The translations under genes were made by a program, and so were the position numbers. The notes below the pieces were generated by a model that saw only the letters and a list, made by a program, of their open reading frames with translations, was not told the DNA's origin and ran no database searches. A stretch of DNA of 64,000 nucleotides, from contig CP136066.1 of assembly GCA_032622095.1 (NCBI GenBank), positions 167,412,664 to 167,476,663 on the forward strand. Reading direction: 5' to 3'. Shown here piece by piece: positions 1 to 11,529 of the stretch. Numbering within the stretch: the first letter of the stretch is position 1; every line of letters begins with the position of its first letter. Source of the stretch: Siphonodentalium dalli (Eukaryota > Mollusca > Scaphopoda > Gadilida > Siphonodentaliidae).

Positions 1-170
1 AAAGTATACTGGCTTATGTGAAATACAAAACCAAACGTATCTTCTATCGGTAAGAGTTGATATTATGTGAGGAAATAAAAAATAATCCTAGCCCTAACCC
101 TAGCACTAACACATATGGAGAATGGAGGGCTGGTGCGTTGTGTATTCTTACACGAATGATATACCTTCAA

Positions 171-345
171 ATGTGCTTGCTTCGGTGAGAGAGCATGATC
201 AAATTCTCATTTCTTATCGAAATAACAACGTATATCGATAGGAATGGCACACTGAGATGTCTCTCAACTCAGGACAAGCTTGAAAATAGGTCCCGATTTT
301 CGCCCAGATCGGGGTTAGAAACCGCGCCAACCTTGTCTAGCCACT
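171..345 (-). mobile_element. tRNA-related SINE-like fragment, copy 1
   Basis: On the minus strand it shares GGCTAGACAAGG, a 'GCGCGG(A/T)TTC' B-box-like stretch, a GAAAATCGGGACC block and ACCGAAGCAAGCACATTT with the copy at 16518-16640, but holds about 100 extra bases between the last two blocks. Only a fragment of the head is present. Confidence 0.45.
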
Positions 346-1613
346 GAATATATGCTGTTATTTTAGCTCCATGAATTTTCGTAGAATTTCTCGAATTGGA
401 GGCTGAATGTGAACTGTACACCATACATATTTGAATCGGAGACTGAGCAAGGAACTAATCACTGGACTCTGAGAAGTTTTTGAATCGGAGGCTGAATAAC
501 GAACTGGTAGCTGGGAACTAAATTTATGCATGGAGCTTGTGGGACGTTGTTTCTATCTCAGTATTTTTAACAGGACCATGCACCCTTGCACGAGCCAGCC
601 AATATACTGTACCCTAATTTGCCACGAAATATAAAGTAAACTTGTCTGGATCACAATTTAAATTGATGTGAAACACTCCACTGAGGTGTTTCCGGAAGGA
701 ATAACAAAATTATTCACAAATAATCAGACCAAAATAAGTTATTTTCATAAATTTTATATCAAAAATTGTCAGAAAACAGCGTCATTGTTATAAAGTTATA
801 AAAGAATTACACGCAGTGACTATTATTTATTGGCGCAATCATTGTCATAATGTTTATGCCCAAATAAAGCGTCCCGAATAAAGTATATAGTAAATATTTA
901 CAAGTGTGCATATTTCAACAGTTGTGTTCTCTGAAAAGGCACAGTGCATGTGGTTGGAATTTTCGACTATACCTTTAGTTATTGGCTACATTATGCCATG
1001 CAGTGGGGATAGTGTTTAGCTACATCAACTGATTGTTTTATGCAATGAAACAAGTCCACAATATGCACATGTCTTCAAGGGTGGTTATTCTTCCCAGAAT
1101 TTCCAGGACAATTTGGGATGTCAATATAATATGCATTTCCAACTCCGTATAAAATAATTTTTCATATATTTATCGACAAATTTCGATCCCCGGATTTATA
1201 GACTCTAAAACATGCAGAATCAAATATGTTATATGGATTATTAGACACATTATGTGCATTCAGCATCTATGTATCTATAGCAACATATGTATACACTACC
1301 GTTGATTCATTGTAGACCACGGTTCAGTCGGTAATTGACCCTGAATATAAAACACTCATTCCTGCCATATGTCAGAAACTGGTATATTTATCTTGTTAAT
1401 TCAAATAACAGGTGTAATTTCTACACGGAATTAATGACGTATATCGTATACACTGGGGGCCGAATCTGAGCATTCTTCGGATTCCTTAATTTCAAGTGAC
1501 ACGCGTGAGGTTTCCTTGATCCATTGGAGTATAATATTTACGAGAGCAAAGCAAACTATTTCAACAATAAATCTTGCGAACGACTATAACAATGAAAGCA
1601 TATAATACAGCTG
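346..1613. other. No gene recognised
   Basis: AT-rich sequence. The only structure seen is a phrase like GAATCGGAGGCTGA repeated three times between about 400 and 500. No splice-bounded open frame was convincing. Confidence 0.5.
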
Positions 1614-1870
1614 AAGGGGTCACTCTACCCCTCCCCCCCCCAAAAAAGTACTGAAAGGTACACACCTAGGTTTTGGAATTGTGCTTAAGGGTACACAAGT
1701 TTTGAAATCTTGTTCTAAATGATGTTTTGTTTTAGAGTCTGCCATGATTTCTGTTAGAAAATTATTATCTACGTTGAACGTTCCAATGAAAATTAAAATG
1801 AACTGAAAACAAACAGCTGATGGGCGCCGACGCGCCAGACTTTCAGGAACACAGTTGAAGTAACTCACTG
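1614..1870 (-). mobile_element. Fragment of a TIR element of the CTGAAGGGGTCACTCT family
   Basis: The same family forms the nested insertion at 62259-63150. It starts CTGAAGGGGTCACTCT, includes GTACACACCTAGG-type internal repeats, and on the minus strand has an open frame starting MADSKTKHHLEQDF. The other copy has a matching start, MADTKTERPLERHF. Codon differences between copies are mostly amino-acid changing, so selection on the peptide is not evident. Confidence 0.6.
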
Positions 1871-1924
1871 CGTTATAGTGCCGATATAAATTTATACATC
1901 ACATTTTTTAAACCATTGAGTACC

Positions 1925-2452
1925 TTTTTTTTTAGCTCACCGTCCGTCTGTCTGTCAACAATTCTTTAAACATCTTATCCGGATCCATAACATCGAATGG
2001 ATTCACATTTGGTGTGGATGTTCCCTAGGTGACTCATATTCAGATCTGTTAAAATGAGGTCACTGGGTCAAATAGTTGCGAAGCCAGGGCCATACATCTT
2101 TATCTCCATGGTAATTCTTAAAACGACTTCTTCTCTTGTATACCATCGGGTCGAATTGGTTCATATTTGGTATGAAGGGTCAGATTTGTTCAAATGTGTC
2201 TTCGACAAAGGACTTCGTGCAGCAATCGTCACCAGGAACTCGAGTACCTGGCTTGTATATACATGTAGCAATGCTCGATCGGAAGTTGAGCCCATGCTGA
2301 ATAGATTATTTTCAAAAACCGTTTGTATCGAATAGACAGTGTAACATTTTTTCTAACGCTGAAAGGACCAAGCTACTAAATTATTCAAACAGCTATACAT
2401 TGAGAGAGCTCCAATAAACATACACCAGATATCACAACAACAACAACTTGTT
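1925..2452 (+). repeat. Dispersed lophotrochozoan-type repeat (TTTAGCTCAC ... GCGAAGCCAGGGCC)
   Basis: It matches 38505-38880 in phrases such as GGTGTGGATGTTCCCTAGGT, GAGGTCACTGGGTCAAATAG and GGTTCATATTTGGTATGAAG. Near 2278 and 2460 a further direct repeat (AGCCC.TGCTGAAT.GATT) follows. Similar sequences, often with GTCCGTCC runs, are abundant in bivalve and brachiopod genomes (from memory). Confidence 0.6.
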
Positions 2453-2639
2453 ATTAAAATCGGAAGATGAGCCCTTGCTGAATGGATTCTTTTGAACACC
2501 GTTTGTATCGAAAAGACAGTGAAACATTTGTATACCCCCTTTAAAAATAAAAAGGGGGGGGGGGTATACTGTTTTGCACCTGTCCGTCCGTCCGTGCGTC
2601 CGTCCGTCCGTCCGATGTCTGTTCATGTCATAACTTGAA

Positions 2640-3440
2640 CAGTAGTGCTCGGATCTCAATAAAATTAGGTATGGATATTCACTACTATGAGGACATTAAA
2701 TAGAGGGTTCCATCGTTTTGTTCGGATTTTCCATTCTAGAGTTATTCATCTTTGTTTATCTGGAAATGTTGGCTGTTTGGTCCATCTGGTGTCTGTTCAA
2801 TTCGTAACTTCAACAGTTGTGCTGGGATCTCAGTGAAATTTAGTATGGATGTTCACAACTATGAGGACATTAAATAGAGGGTTCCATCGTTTTGTTCGGA
2901 TTTTCCATTCTAGAGTTATTCATCTTTGTTTATCTGGAAATGTTGGCTTTTTGGACCTTCTGGTGTCTTTTCATGTCATAACTTGAACAGTAGTGTTCGG
3001 ATCTCAATGAAATTAGGTATGGATGTTCACTACTATGAGAACATTAAATAGAGGGTTCCATCGTTTTGTTCGGATTTTCCATTCTAGAGTTATTCATCTT
3101 TGTTTATCTGGAAATGTTGGCTTTTTGGTCCATCTGGTGTCTGTTCAATTCGTAACTTCAACAGTTGTGCTGGGATCTCTGTTCACAACTATGAGGACAT
3201 TAAATAGAGGGTTCCATCGTTTTGTTCGGATTTTCCATTCTAGAGTTATTCATCTTTGTTTATCTGGAAATGTTGGCTGTTTGGTCCACCCGATGTCTGT
3301 TCAGGTCATAACTTGAACAGTAATGCTCGGATCTCAATGAAATTTTGTATGGCTGTTCACCACTATGGGGACATTTAATGGCACATTCAACTGTTTTGTT
3401 TTGGCTTTTTGTTCTAAAGTTATTCATATTTGTTTATATG
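2640..3440 (+). repeat. Tandem repeat, about 174-bp unit, 4-5 copies
   Basis: GAGGGTTCCATCGTTTTG recurs at about 2703, 2877, 3051 and 3207, giving periods of 174, 174 and 156, with a decayed copy to 3440. A (CCGT)n-like tract lies just upstream (2581-2613). A 97-residue open frame here is read-through of the repeat. The flanks 2343-2452 and 3579-3685 are direct repeats of each other (ATTCAAACAGCTATA, AATAAACATACACCAGA), so the array sits inside a larger duplicated unit. Related decayed copies occur at 31040-31480. Confidence 0.8.
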
Positions 3441-3908
3441 AAAATGCTGATTTTTGTTTTTAAATGCTTACTCTACAGTCCGTATGTCTGAGTATATCAG
3501 TCACAGGTTATAGATATGCCCACACTAGGCGGTATGCCACAAGGGGTATGAACCGGACGACATTCCATCTCTTGTTTTCTAATGCTGAGAATCAAGTTAC
3601 TCAGTTATTCAAACAGCTATAAATTGAGAGAGCTGCAATAAACATACACCAGAATCACAACAACAACAACTTGTCATCATTAAAATGTCATTCTTAGCGT
3701 CAATATGTGACTTCCGCGTGTTGGTGTTCACGAAACCATGCAGACAATGCAGTTAAATTTAAAAAACGTGTCATTCCTCGAGTCCAGAGCTTCAAATATC
3801 AACTAAAATACCATGCATGAGATATTCAATAACAGCTCACGGTATGCATAGTGTACATGGTGTATATATAGTGAAGAAGTAACTGTTTATGCTATACAAG
3901 CCAAACAA

Positions 3909-4262
3909 CTAAATCATTGAAATTATGCCCCTTGGCATTTGTGTGAGAAACTCGTGTGTCAGCATAACAACAAAATCGGGCAGCTTAATGGTATAATATA
4001 ATATGTATAATATCTGTGGTTGTTTAATATGAACGGAATAAAGCAATTCATATATATTATTGTTAGTTCCACAGTCATGTGTGGGATTGTTCACACAGCG
4101 TCTACGTTGGTCGCCAAATTTCATGGGTATTGGGGTATTTTTCTATACTGAAATATTGTGCAAACAAAGGGGTAGTTTTGGAAATGCCAATTTATTTCCA
4201 GGAGTAAGTTTGGTTTGGCACCATTTCATTTTTGACTATGGCACCATTTCATTTTTGACTAT
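3909..4262 (-). repeat. Dispersed repeat, inverted partner of 21003-21335
   Basis: Shared in opposite orientation: ATTATGCCCCTTGGC, TTGTTTAATATGAACG, GGAAATGCCAATTTATTTCC and GGCACCATTTCATTT. Both copies are diverged and neither holds a recognisable protein. Confidence 0.65.
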
Positions 4263-4909
4263 TTATGTCTTACCGTACTCTTACGTGGAGTTCTAAACAT
4301 CACAATATCTCAAACTTGGTTATCGAGTAGCGTAATAAATCGTATAGGCACAGTTTAACCCTAACACTGTCGCCTATTCATGGGAAATGATGTGGTTGAT
4401 TGTAACATGAACGATGCATGTAAGGAGACTGTTACGTTGACTAGCGGGTGTACCCTGTGCGTTGCAAACAAAAGTGTGGCAAAATTAATATTGAAAGCAA
4501 CATAATTCTGCTTATGCAAATAGGTTCATATTGGACCTATGATTCTGAAATAAGCCATAGTGACTTATAACCGTGTTTATTCGTGCTATTTTCAGCCCAC
4601 AGTGAACTTATAATAAGTCAATATGAGCCCATATATGGCACTAAAATGACTTTCAATTTCAGTGAGTTACCGACTCAAAACGAAGGGATTCTATATAAGC
4701 CCATTAATCCATTATGCACCTAAATAACGTGTATTATAAGTCAATAATGTGCTCATATATTAATGAATCATGCCGTTACAATAATTTAGGAACAGTTGTT
4801 TACTAATGCTCCCCACATCCTTCATCCGGGCTTGGGGACCGGCTGATCTGATTCACAAGAATCAGGAAGATTTAGATTTTTTTTATAGATTTTTTTTTTA
4901 TTGTTTTGG
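4263..4909. other. No gene recognised
   Basis: AT-rich sequence with loosely repeated ATAAGTCAATATGAGCCC-like phrases at 4500-4760. The GGGAGCATTAGTAAAC region near 4800 may be the 3' end of the Helitron, but a clear hairpin plus CTRR terminus is not visible. Confidence 0.4.
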
Positions 4910-6670
4910 CTATCGAAGTTCCTCCTGATTAGTGATGCGGGTGTCACTGGATCGGACCGGACCGCTTTTTGCCGCCGGTCCGGTACTCTCCGGTCCGGTC
5001 CTCTATTTTACTTCAGTTATAATAAACTATCGCGAATATTATTGCGTATTTGCCGTCATATCAATTAGCAACGATGTATTGACGCATTCAAGTGGTTATG
5101 TATAGATGTACTTTGTACATGTCACTTTCCTTATAATGTATTAGTGTTACACTGGCCAACACTATATAGCACCCTATCAATGCGACAAACATGCAACTGA
5201 ATGAGTATGGAACTATTTGTCATAAACAGCTATATAGTGTAACATGGCATCAACTAATCAATTTGGATGGATATCGAATCGAGTATATATTCTATTGTTT
5301 TTCACAGTTATAATTATCGAAGAAACATGCAAACCACATTACATAGTACATACACAAGACAGTCACATTAATCCAATAGTAGTTGTACTTAGGTATATAA
5401 CTGTAATTGTCAGGACTATACAATCAGCCATCACAATCTCCAAGACTCCAATATTAATGTAGTAGTCATATTAGTACACATTTGTATAATTGTCATCAGT
5501 ATAGTTATTTCGTTTAAATTTCAATTTAATGAAAATAAGTATGATACGAATCATGCATACGATCAGTTGAGTGCCATGTTAGATTGGTTATATAACACAT
5601 TCTGGCCCTAGCTATATATCTGTCCATACATTTAATTAGTGCATGTTCGCATTACTAGACATACTAGTATCGTGCATCGTTCCCAGTATATCACACCAGA
5701 GACAGACAATGATGCATAAATCGGCAAACAATGTAAGTTTTAACATAAATTATATGGACTCATTGCAATGCACTGAACTCAGTATGAGTCAGTAACCTTA
5801 TATTTTGTACTATACAGAGTAAAATCTTTGAGAAAACAGAGAATTCATTAACATATAGCCTATTATAGGTGGACCGGACCGCTTTGGAAAGCGGTCCGGT
5901 CCAGGCATGTGTACCGGACCGGAATGGCCTGGACCGGACCGGACTGGACTGCCTTGGCAGTGGACCGGACCACCCGCATCACTACTCCTGATAGACTACA
6001 TTTTTGGTTTGGTCATTTGGCGGAGCGTACACGAAAAGTCCTTCTTCGGAGCCGACTCTTGAACATCCCCCATACACAACTGGCCATGCGCAAAGACGAT
6101 TCCAGATGAAGACCAACAACTTTGCCCCTGCGCTTTATATTGATGGTCATATAGCAAAGGTCAATTTAACTGAAAACTGAATTCTTTCGAATGGGATTGG
6201 TGTATCTGTTGGAATGAGAGGTATCAGAGGGATGACAACATCTTCTTGACTCTTGAGTTCCAGTCATTTTGGTTGCCTCAATGAGATTATCGTGCATGTT
6301 TTTGATATAGTCATGTGCACTCCATTGGAAAGCTTCGGTGGGTCCATGTTTCTGAGCTGAATAATAGGAGCCCCAACCTTGAGAGATTCAAAATATGTGG
6401 AGGGAAACCAGTCGGCTGAATTGAGTTTAAAAATTCCACAGGATATTGCACTAATTCTGTGATGTCTGGCGTGGTCTCGATAGATGTATAAATGTGGACA
6501 TCTCCGGGAATCAGATCAAGTATGTTTGCGTTTACCTGTTCGACATCCACATTTTTTGGAGCGAGAATTGCTGGTTGTCTCAACCATTAATTCTCGGTGG
6601 CGATAGTTCTCTTCAACCTTTGGGAATACTTTTTGTTGCAGTGATAAGAGAACTTGTGTCGTTTTGTTCG
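4910..6670 (-). pseudogene. Helitron-type (Pif1-like) helicase C-terminus, frameshifted and split by a hAT-like insertion
   Basis: Reading the minus strand from about 6670, in different frames: PKVEENYRHRE; AILAPKNVDVEQVNANI; IPGDVH; QYPVEFLNSIQPTGFPPH; LKVGAPIIQLRNMDPPKL; EATKMTG; EDVVIPLIPLIPTDTPI; FERIQFSVKLTFA; GCSRVGSEEGLFVYAP; TKNVVYQE. These match, in order, the last third of the helicase domain of animal Helitrons, including the SF1B 'FPV(K/R)..FA' and 'VGCSR' blocks. At least four frameshifts and one stop inside the 'FA.TINK' block disable it. The final codons QEELR-stop (TAG, complement of 4910-4912) lie on the far side of the insertion at 4930-5984, so they were once contiguous. 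The Rep/HUH half is absent. Confidence 0.88.
4930..5984. mobile_element. hAT-like non-autonomous DNA transposon with 8-bp target duplication
   Basis: The ends are a perfect 14-bp inverted repeat, TAGTGATGCGGGTG and CACCCGCATCACTA. The flanks are identical 8-bp copies CTCCTGAT at 4922-4929 and 5985-5992. Just inside each end are dense GGACCGGACCG runs in opposite orientations (4950-5003 and 5871-5972). The 8-bp duplication and TAGTG-type end fit the hAT superfamily. No transposase is visible in the 1055 bp; the one 72-codon frame is unremarkable. A stray ACCGGACCGGACCGG run at 47640 may come from the same family. Confidence 0.9.
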
Positions 6671-7069
6671 TTTCTGTTCGGTATGTGACAGCACATAGAT
6701 AAAGAGCGGTAGAGTCGCTGTTTGTCCCCATAAGGTAAAGATAAAGAGCGCTAATCGTGTTGTTTATGTTCGCGGTAATGCGGATTTGACGTCAAAACGC
6801 GACGTGCAGAAACGTGGACGTTTAAACATATATTATTACCAAAAGCTAGAGGGATCGAGACACAACATTTACATACATATGCATGAACATTATAAGATTG
6901 AGTTGAACACACATAAAGAACAATTAGGTGCGTGTATATTCAAATTTTGAATGTTGAATCCATAATTGTTAGTGTGTGATCAGTTCTAAATAAGGATTTT
7001 CTGTATATTTTGTTAATTTCACGGGGTATAGACACTTCACTACACGTATTGAAATCATCTGCCACCGTG
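6671..7069. other. No gene recognised; two AAAGAGCG motifs
   Basis: Sequence between the Helitron remnant and the next repeat. It contains ATAAAGAGCG at about 6701 and 6740, a motif that recurs elsewhere in the window (see findings). No protein-like frame. Confidence 0.4.
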
Positions 7070-7450
7070 GCAACCAGGGGCGTGGCGACAAGGGGGTGGT
7101 GGTGGTCACAATTTCCAATAGGTGGAAATTACATGCCTGATACAACATTAGTTGGAAATTATACACCACATATATAGGTTTAAATTATTCTCATTGTCTG
7201 ATTTACTGAGAAGTAATTAGTGGGGAATTGGTTGTTTTTAGACCAACAATGGCATACTTTTTCATGAAAAGGCCACCAGTTGGTATTTTTCCAATTTTAG
7301 AGGGGGGGGGGGTGGTGTCAGGTTTGAACTGAAATGAATTCTCAAAACCTTGGAGTTTAGTCTGGTTCAAGGTGGTGTGCAGTTGGGATTATTTTAAGTT
7401 GGACACCCCCCCCCCCCCCCGACAGGGACCCTCTAGTCACGTCCCTGTGG
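7070..7450 (-). repeat. Dispersed repeat with TTGGAAATT phrases and poly-G/poly-C tracts
   Basis: It shares 'TAGTTGGAAATT.TACACCACA', 'GGTTGTTTTTAGACCA' and a terminal ACGTCCCTG with 14885-15040, 33960-34150, 46885-47010 and parts of 47400-47640. G8-10 and C14-type runs lie at 7300 and 7407. Confidence 0.6.
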
Positions 7451-7798
7451 CAAACAACTGAAAGACTTTCCCCAGCGGCACAAATAAGGTTTTCCACTAT
7501 TATCAGGAATCAAACCAACTATCAGCCATCGAAGGCTGGGCTAATGGACTATTCATATCACAGACTGAGCCACCGGGGCCAATTAGAAATTATCGCATAA
7601 GGCTGTTCGGGGCCAATTCATATAATTTATGTGTCTTCATTGTATATGGGTTGCAAGCATTTCGTCGTAGAAAACAATGTGGGAGAGGGGGTACCCATAA
7701 GTGAGTCAGTACTTGTCCTCCAATGCCATTGTCTGTATACACAAATGTATGTGTTATATATCATGTGTTATATCAATTAGACAAATAAATATGTTTAA

Positions 7799-8144
7799 AG
7801 AGGTACTGTACACTAAATCCGGTCATTTATGGAACCATCTCCTTTTATACTCAACAGAATATATGCAACAAATGAATGAATTTGAGATATGGGTGAGTGC
7901 AAAATACACTCGTTTGCTCTATGGACGATGCAAACAACATGGTAATTATAATGAAAATGATTTTATGACTCCAGCCATAAAATCATTTTAATTATAATTA
8001 CAATGTTTTAAGCATTGTTCATAGAGCACACGAGTGTAGTTTGCACTAATCCATGGCTCAAATTCATTCATTTGTTGCATATATTATGTTGAGTATAACA
8101 GGAGATGGACCCATAAATGACCGGATTTAGTGTACAGTGCCCCT
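7799..8144. mobile_element. Fold-back MITE, TTAA-flanked (family D, copy 1)
   Basis: Nearly the whole 346 bp is one palindrome: AGAGGTACTGTACACTAAAT at the left end and its complement at the right, folding around ATAAAATCATTTTA near 7985. TTAA lies directly outside both ends (7795-7798, 8145-8148). The 96-codon frame within it is an artefact. A second, half copy is at 56103-56371. Confidence 0.85.
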
Positions 8145-8494
8145 TTAAACTAAACTAAAAATAATGTGGTGCCTGAATATGAACGGTAATATGCATAAAA
8201 TGCATCTGAACCACAGCTAGTGAAATCTCTGTAGTTTCATACATATGTATTTGCCTGTAAATAGCATGCAATTATCTCGCAAGAATCAATCATATAAATA
8301 CAGGTATATTTGCAGGCAAATGCCAGTAGCACCGTTACATGTGAACAAACAGAACTTTTACTTCTCATGCCATTCGTTCGCTGTGGTAATGGTGTAAGTT
8401 GATGTGCATAATTCCGTTCATATTTTGGCACCATATAGTTTTCTATGATCAAATGCCTGCAAAACACACCGTGCATATTTACGTGTGTATGAAC

Positions 8495-8655
8495 AAGCCT
8501 GCATATGGTATGTCTGTTATTTGCAGAATGAGGCCCCCAGAGGGTGAATTTAGTGACGATGTCCCGCACGGCGAGGTGACTAATGGGTGAACATCACCAA
8601 CTTCAATCTAATCCCAGGTCTCCCATAGCAGTTGATGCATAAGCAGATTGAGGTT
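8495..8655 (+). mobile_element. Family J hairpin element fragment (GAATGAGG..CCAGAGGGTGAA)
   Basis: It holds TGCAGAATGAGG, CCCAGAGGGTGAATTTAGTGACG and the tail phrase GTGACTAATGGGTGAACAT. The family pairs this with its inverse CACTAAATTCACCCTCTGG..ACCTCATTCTG in fuller copies. Confidence 0.65.
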
Positions 8656-9004
8656 CATATTTGCAGCCTTGTGTTTGAACGTAGTCAAATTAATCTAATT
8701 CGAATCCCAATCCAGACACATGAAATCAGGTCATCACGGAAACGTCATACGCCTCATTTCATATCGTGCCACCATCAAAGGTTGTTATCCCGAAGAGTGA
8801 CAATCTTTTATCGATTCGACCAACATAAATATTCTTGATTCACGTCGACGCCGTGGGGACAATAAAGACCGTATTAACTATTATTGGGAACTGCATGGCG
8901 GCCGTTATGAAGTATGAATATTTGATACCGAATTAATTATGGCGATATATATGTGGGAATGGATTAATAGAACTGTTAATCATCAATCTGTTGTAAGTTT
9001 TTCA

Positions 9005-9468
9005 TATATGTGATCCGCCATATCAAATCCAGTCGTAAGTCGGGATTTTTTTTAACCTGTGCCAATGCATTCTCTTATATATGCGAGTCGACCATAGGTC
9101 GCCTCGCATATATAAGAGAATGCATTGGCCTAACAATTTTTTATACAATTTTAATAATTTTTTTCTTGTATTCTTTAACAATTTTATAATTTCACCCATA
9201 CAGAGCCCCAGACAAACATGATTAGACGACACTCTTCTATATGCTTCTATATATGTGTGGGGCTCCCTGCAGGGTAATGGATGTTTTTTATTTTATGTCC
9301 TAAAAATTGTAAGAAACATTTATTTTAAAAAAAATGATAAAAAATTGTTAGGCCAATGCATTCTCTTATATATGCGAGGCGACCATCGCATATATAAGAG
9401 AATGCATTGGCACAGGGTAAAAAAAAGTCCCGACTTACGACTGGATTTGATATGGCGGGTCACATATA
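9005..9468. mobile_element. Nested palindrome element built from two hairpins (family B relative)
   Basis: The left arm from 9005 (GTGATCCGCCATATCAAATC) through GGCCTAACAATTTTTT is the inverse of the right arm ending near 9468. Each arm contains its own hairpin of CCAATGCATTCTCTTATATATGCGA and inverse (9060-9128 and 9352-9412). The spacer also pairs (CAGAGCCCCA / TGGGGCTCC). The inner hairpin is the same as in the TTAA-flanked family at 28684-28942. Confidence 0.85.
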
Positions 9469-9514
9469 ATATAAATGCATTATAAGTTCAAGATCAGGCC
9501 TGGATTTAATGTGT

Positions 9515-9810
9515 TTGACATTTGCAGAATGAGGTCCCCAGAGGGTGAAATTAGTGATGCTCTCCCGCACATGCAGCCAGATTGTTCCAAACCTGCAAAT
9601 AGTGTGTCTGTCATTTGTAGAATGAGGTCCCCAGATGGTGAAATTAGTGATGTTATCCCGCGCAGCGGGCTAGTACATGTATAACCAAATTCACCATAAT
9701 TATGGGAACCTCATTCTGCTTATACCTCAACTGCTATGGGAGGCCTAGGATCAGCATGAAGTTCCCCAGTTGAAGTTCGTGATGTTCACCCATTAGTCAC
9801 ATGGCTCGAG
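9515..9810 (+). mobile_element. Family J hairpin element
   Basis: Two successive CAGAATGAGGTCCCCAGA-type units (9527 and 9618), then CCTCATTCTGCTTATACCTC, CTGCTATGGGAGGCCTAGGA, and a GTTCACCCATTAGTCAC end. Translation products here are repeat read-through. Confidence 0.7.
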
Positions 9811-10332
9811 TTTGCTATTTATTTTTTGCACATTAGGAGATATGGCAACTGAACAGAAGGGAAAAGTAATACATAACAATGTTAATAGTCCAAATCGATT
9901 ACATGGTAATTTTAATGGCGATGAGCATATGACCAATTGTATCTGCAAGTTGCTACAGCATGTGTCGAAACGAAATACTCGACAATTTTCACTGATTACT
10001 AAATCTTCCAATCGAAAGATTAAACTTCTGATCTAAGGAAGGATTTGGGACATATACAATGCAGGGGGCAGCCCGTTCATATGTTATAACTCTTGTTTAC
10101 ATGGAATTGTGCATTGTCAGCAATAAAAATGCCATGATCGAGCAGTTATTTTCTTTGAATGTGATACTAGTGTTTGCCCATGTGTCTCTAAACACGCATT
10201 CATGATTGAATTTATTGCAGCGCGGCTGTAAATGATCCCGAGAACCAAAAATCGATATTAATTTCTGCAAATTAATTTTCTGTAGAAATTTCTGGTATCA
10301 GTCTGCCGTTTCTCTCGCGATCGTAGTTGTCA

Positions 10333-10440
10333 AGCCTGCAAATAGTCTGTCTGTCATTTGTAGAATGAGGTAACCAGAGGGTGAATTTAGTGACGCTATC
10401 CGCGTGAAAATTCACCTTCTGTCGTGCCTCATTCTGCTTA
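10333..10440. mobile_element. Family J short hairpin copy
   Basis: AGCCTGCAAATAGTCTGTCTGTCATTTG with AATGAGGTAACCAGAGGGTGAA and the inverse TTCACCTTCTGTCGTGCCTCATTCTG. Internally deleted. Confidence 0.65.
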
Positions 10441-10479
10441 TAGGCATCATATACTGTGAAGTATCTAGTCCCAAATTAA

Positions 10480-10921
10480 AGGTACTCAATCCGATCAGAC
10501 GGTCCACATACAATCAAGATACAACAACAACAACATTTCTTCAAAATACACTTTAGTTATCAGAATCGATATATTTCAACAAAATAATGCTAACCACTGT
10601 CAACTATGGTATCAAATTTTCCAAAACTTGTTATTTATCAACATTTTGTTCAACAAAATATTATCACTAAAGTATCACGAAATTTGACCTTGTTACCACT
10701 TGATTTTAGATTTATCCATTTTCATCCGCAATTTTGTCGGAGACCCTCCATTTGACCACGTGTTTCCGGGCCACATATCTCGAGCAATAACAAACTTCAA
10801 AAATCGATATCTGATCACTCTGAGCTTTGATGGGTGGGTTCCTCGACTCGAATTAAATATTTGTTGACCCCCGAAGCCAAAGAAATAGTAATTTAGGAGC
10901 GTCCGATCGGATTGAGTACAT
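10480..10921 (+). mobile_element. TTAA-flanked MITE, family A, copy 1
   Basis: The ends are AGGTACTCAATCCGATCAGA and CCGATCGGATTGAGTACAT with TTAA on both sides (10476-10479, 10922-10925). Internal landmarks found in all copies: ACAACAACAACA, TTATCAGAATCGAT, AACTTGTTATTTATCAACA, CATCCGCAATTTTG, CTGAGCTTTGATGGGTGGGT and CCGAAGCCAAAGAAATAGTA. No coding capacity. Confidence 0.9.
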
Positions 10922-10994
10922 TTAACATTGTTTTTAGTAACTTTTTCCCTTCAGGGAACATTCGACATCCCTATTTTGCAGAAGATAAAATGCA

Positions 10995-11210
10995 TAATCG
11001 AGGTGACTAATGGGTGAACATAACCAACTTCAACTGGGTAACTTCAATCTAATCCTCGATATCCTATAGAAGTTGAGGCCGCGAAGCAGAATGGGGTCAG
11101 ATGGTGAATTTGGTGACACTAGCCCGCCGGGCGGGATAGCGTCATTAAATTCACCCTTCGGGGACCTCATTCTGCAAATAACAGACACACTATTTGCAGG
11201 CTTGGTAGTT
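10995..11210. mobile_element. Family J hairpin element, full stem
   Basis: GAGGTGACTAATGGGTGAACAT, then AGAATGGGGTCAGATGGTGAATTTGGTGACACTAGCCCGCC, and the inverse GCGTCATTAAATTCACCCTTCGGGGACCTCATTCTG. It closes with CTATTTGCAGGCTTG. Confidence 0.75.
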
Positions 11211-11529
11211 GTATATATCAATCAGAACATCGCGATTAGAAATATGACTCGGGTTCACCCGCGCTTTGCTGGCACGTTAAGAGATTAGTCATCTAATGAA
11301 GCCGTGTTATGCGGGATAAATCAGACTCCGAGTTCCAAAAACACTTGTTATAATCTGTTCTAATCCGGATAGATACGTCATATCCACGCGTATGCAAGTG
11401 TTTATCGTGTGGTTTATTCAATGCAAATCTACGAACATTTTATTTTAAATGTACCGACATATTTCGATCGGAATTCCAAGCTAACGCTACTGCGAACATG
11501 AGCACCGGTAGCCTCACAGGTGTCACCGT

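Noticed and set aside
90-112. Telomere-like CCCTAACCCTAG
   Set aside because: Fewer than three irregular units; not an array.
7701-7991. 96-codon plus frame
   Set aside because: Covers one arm of the fold-back MITE.
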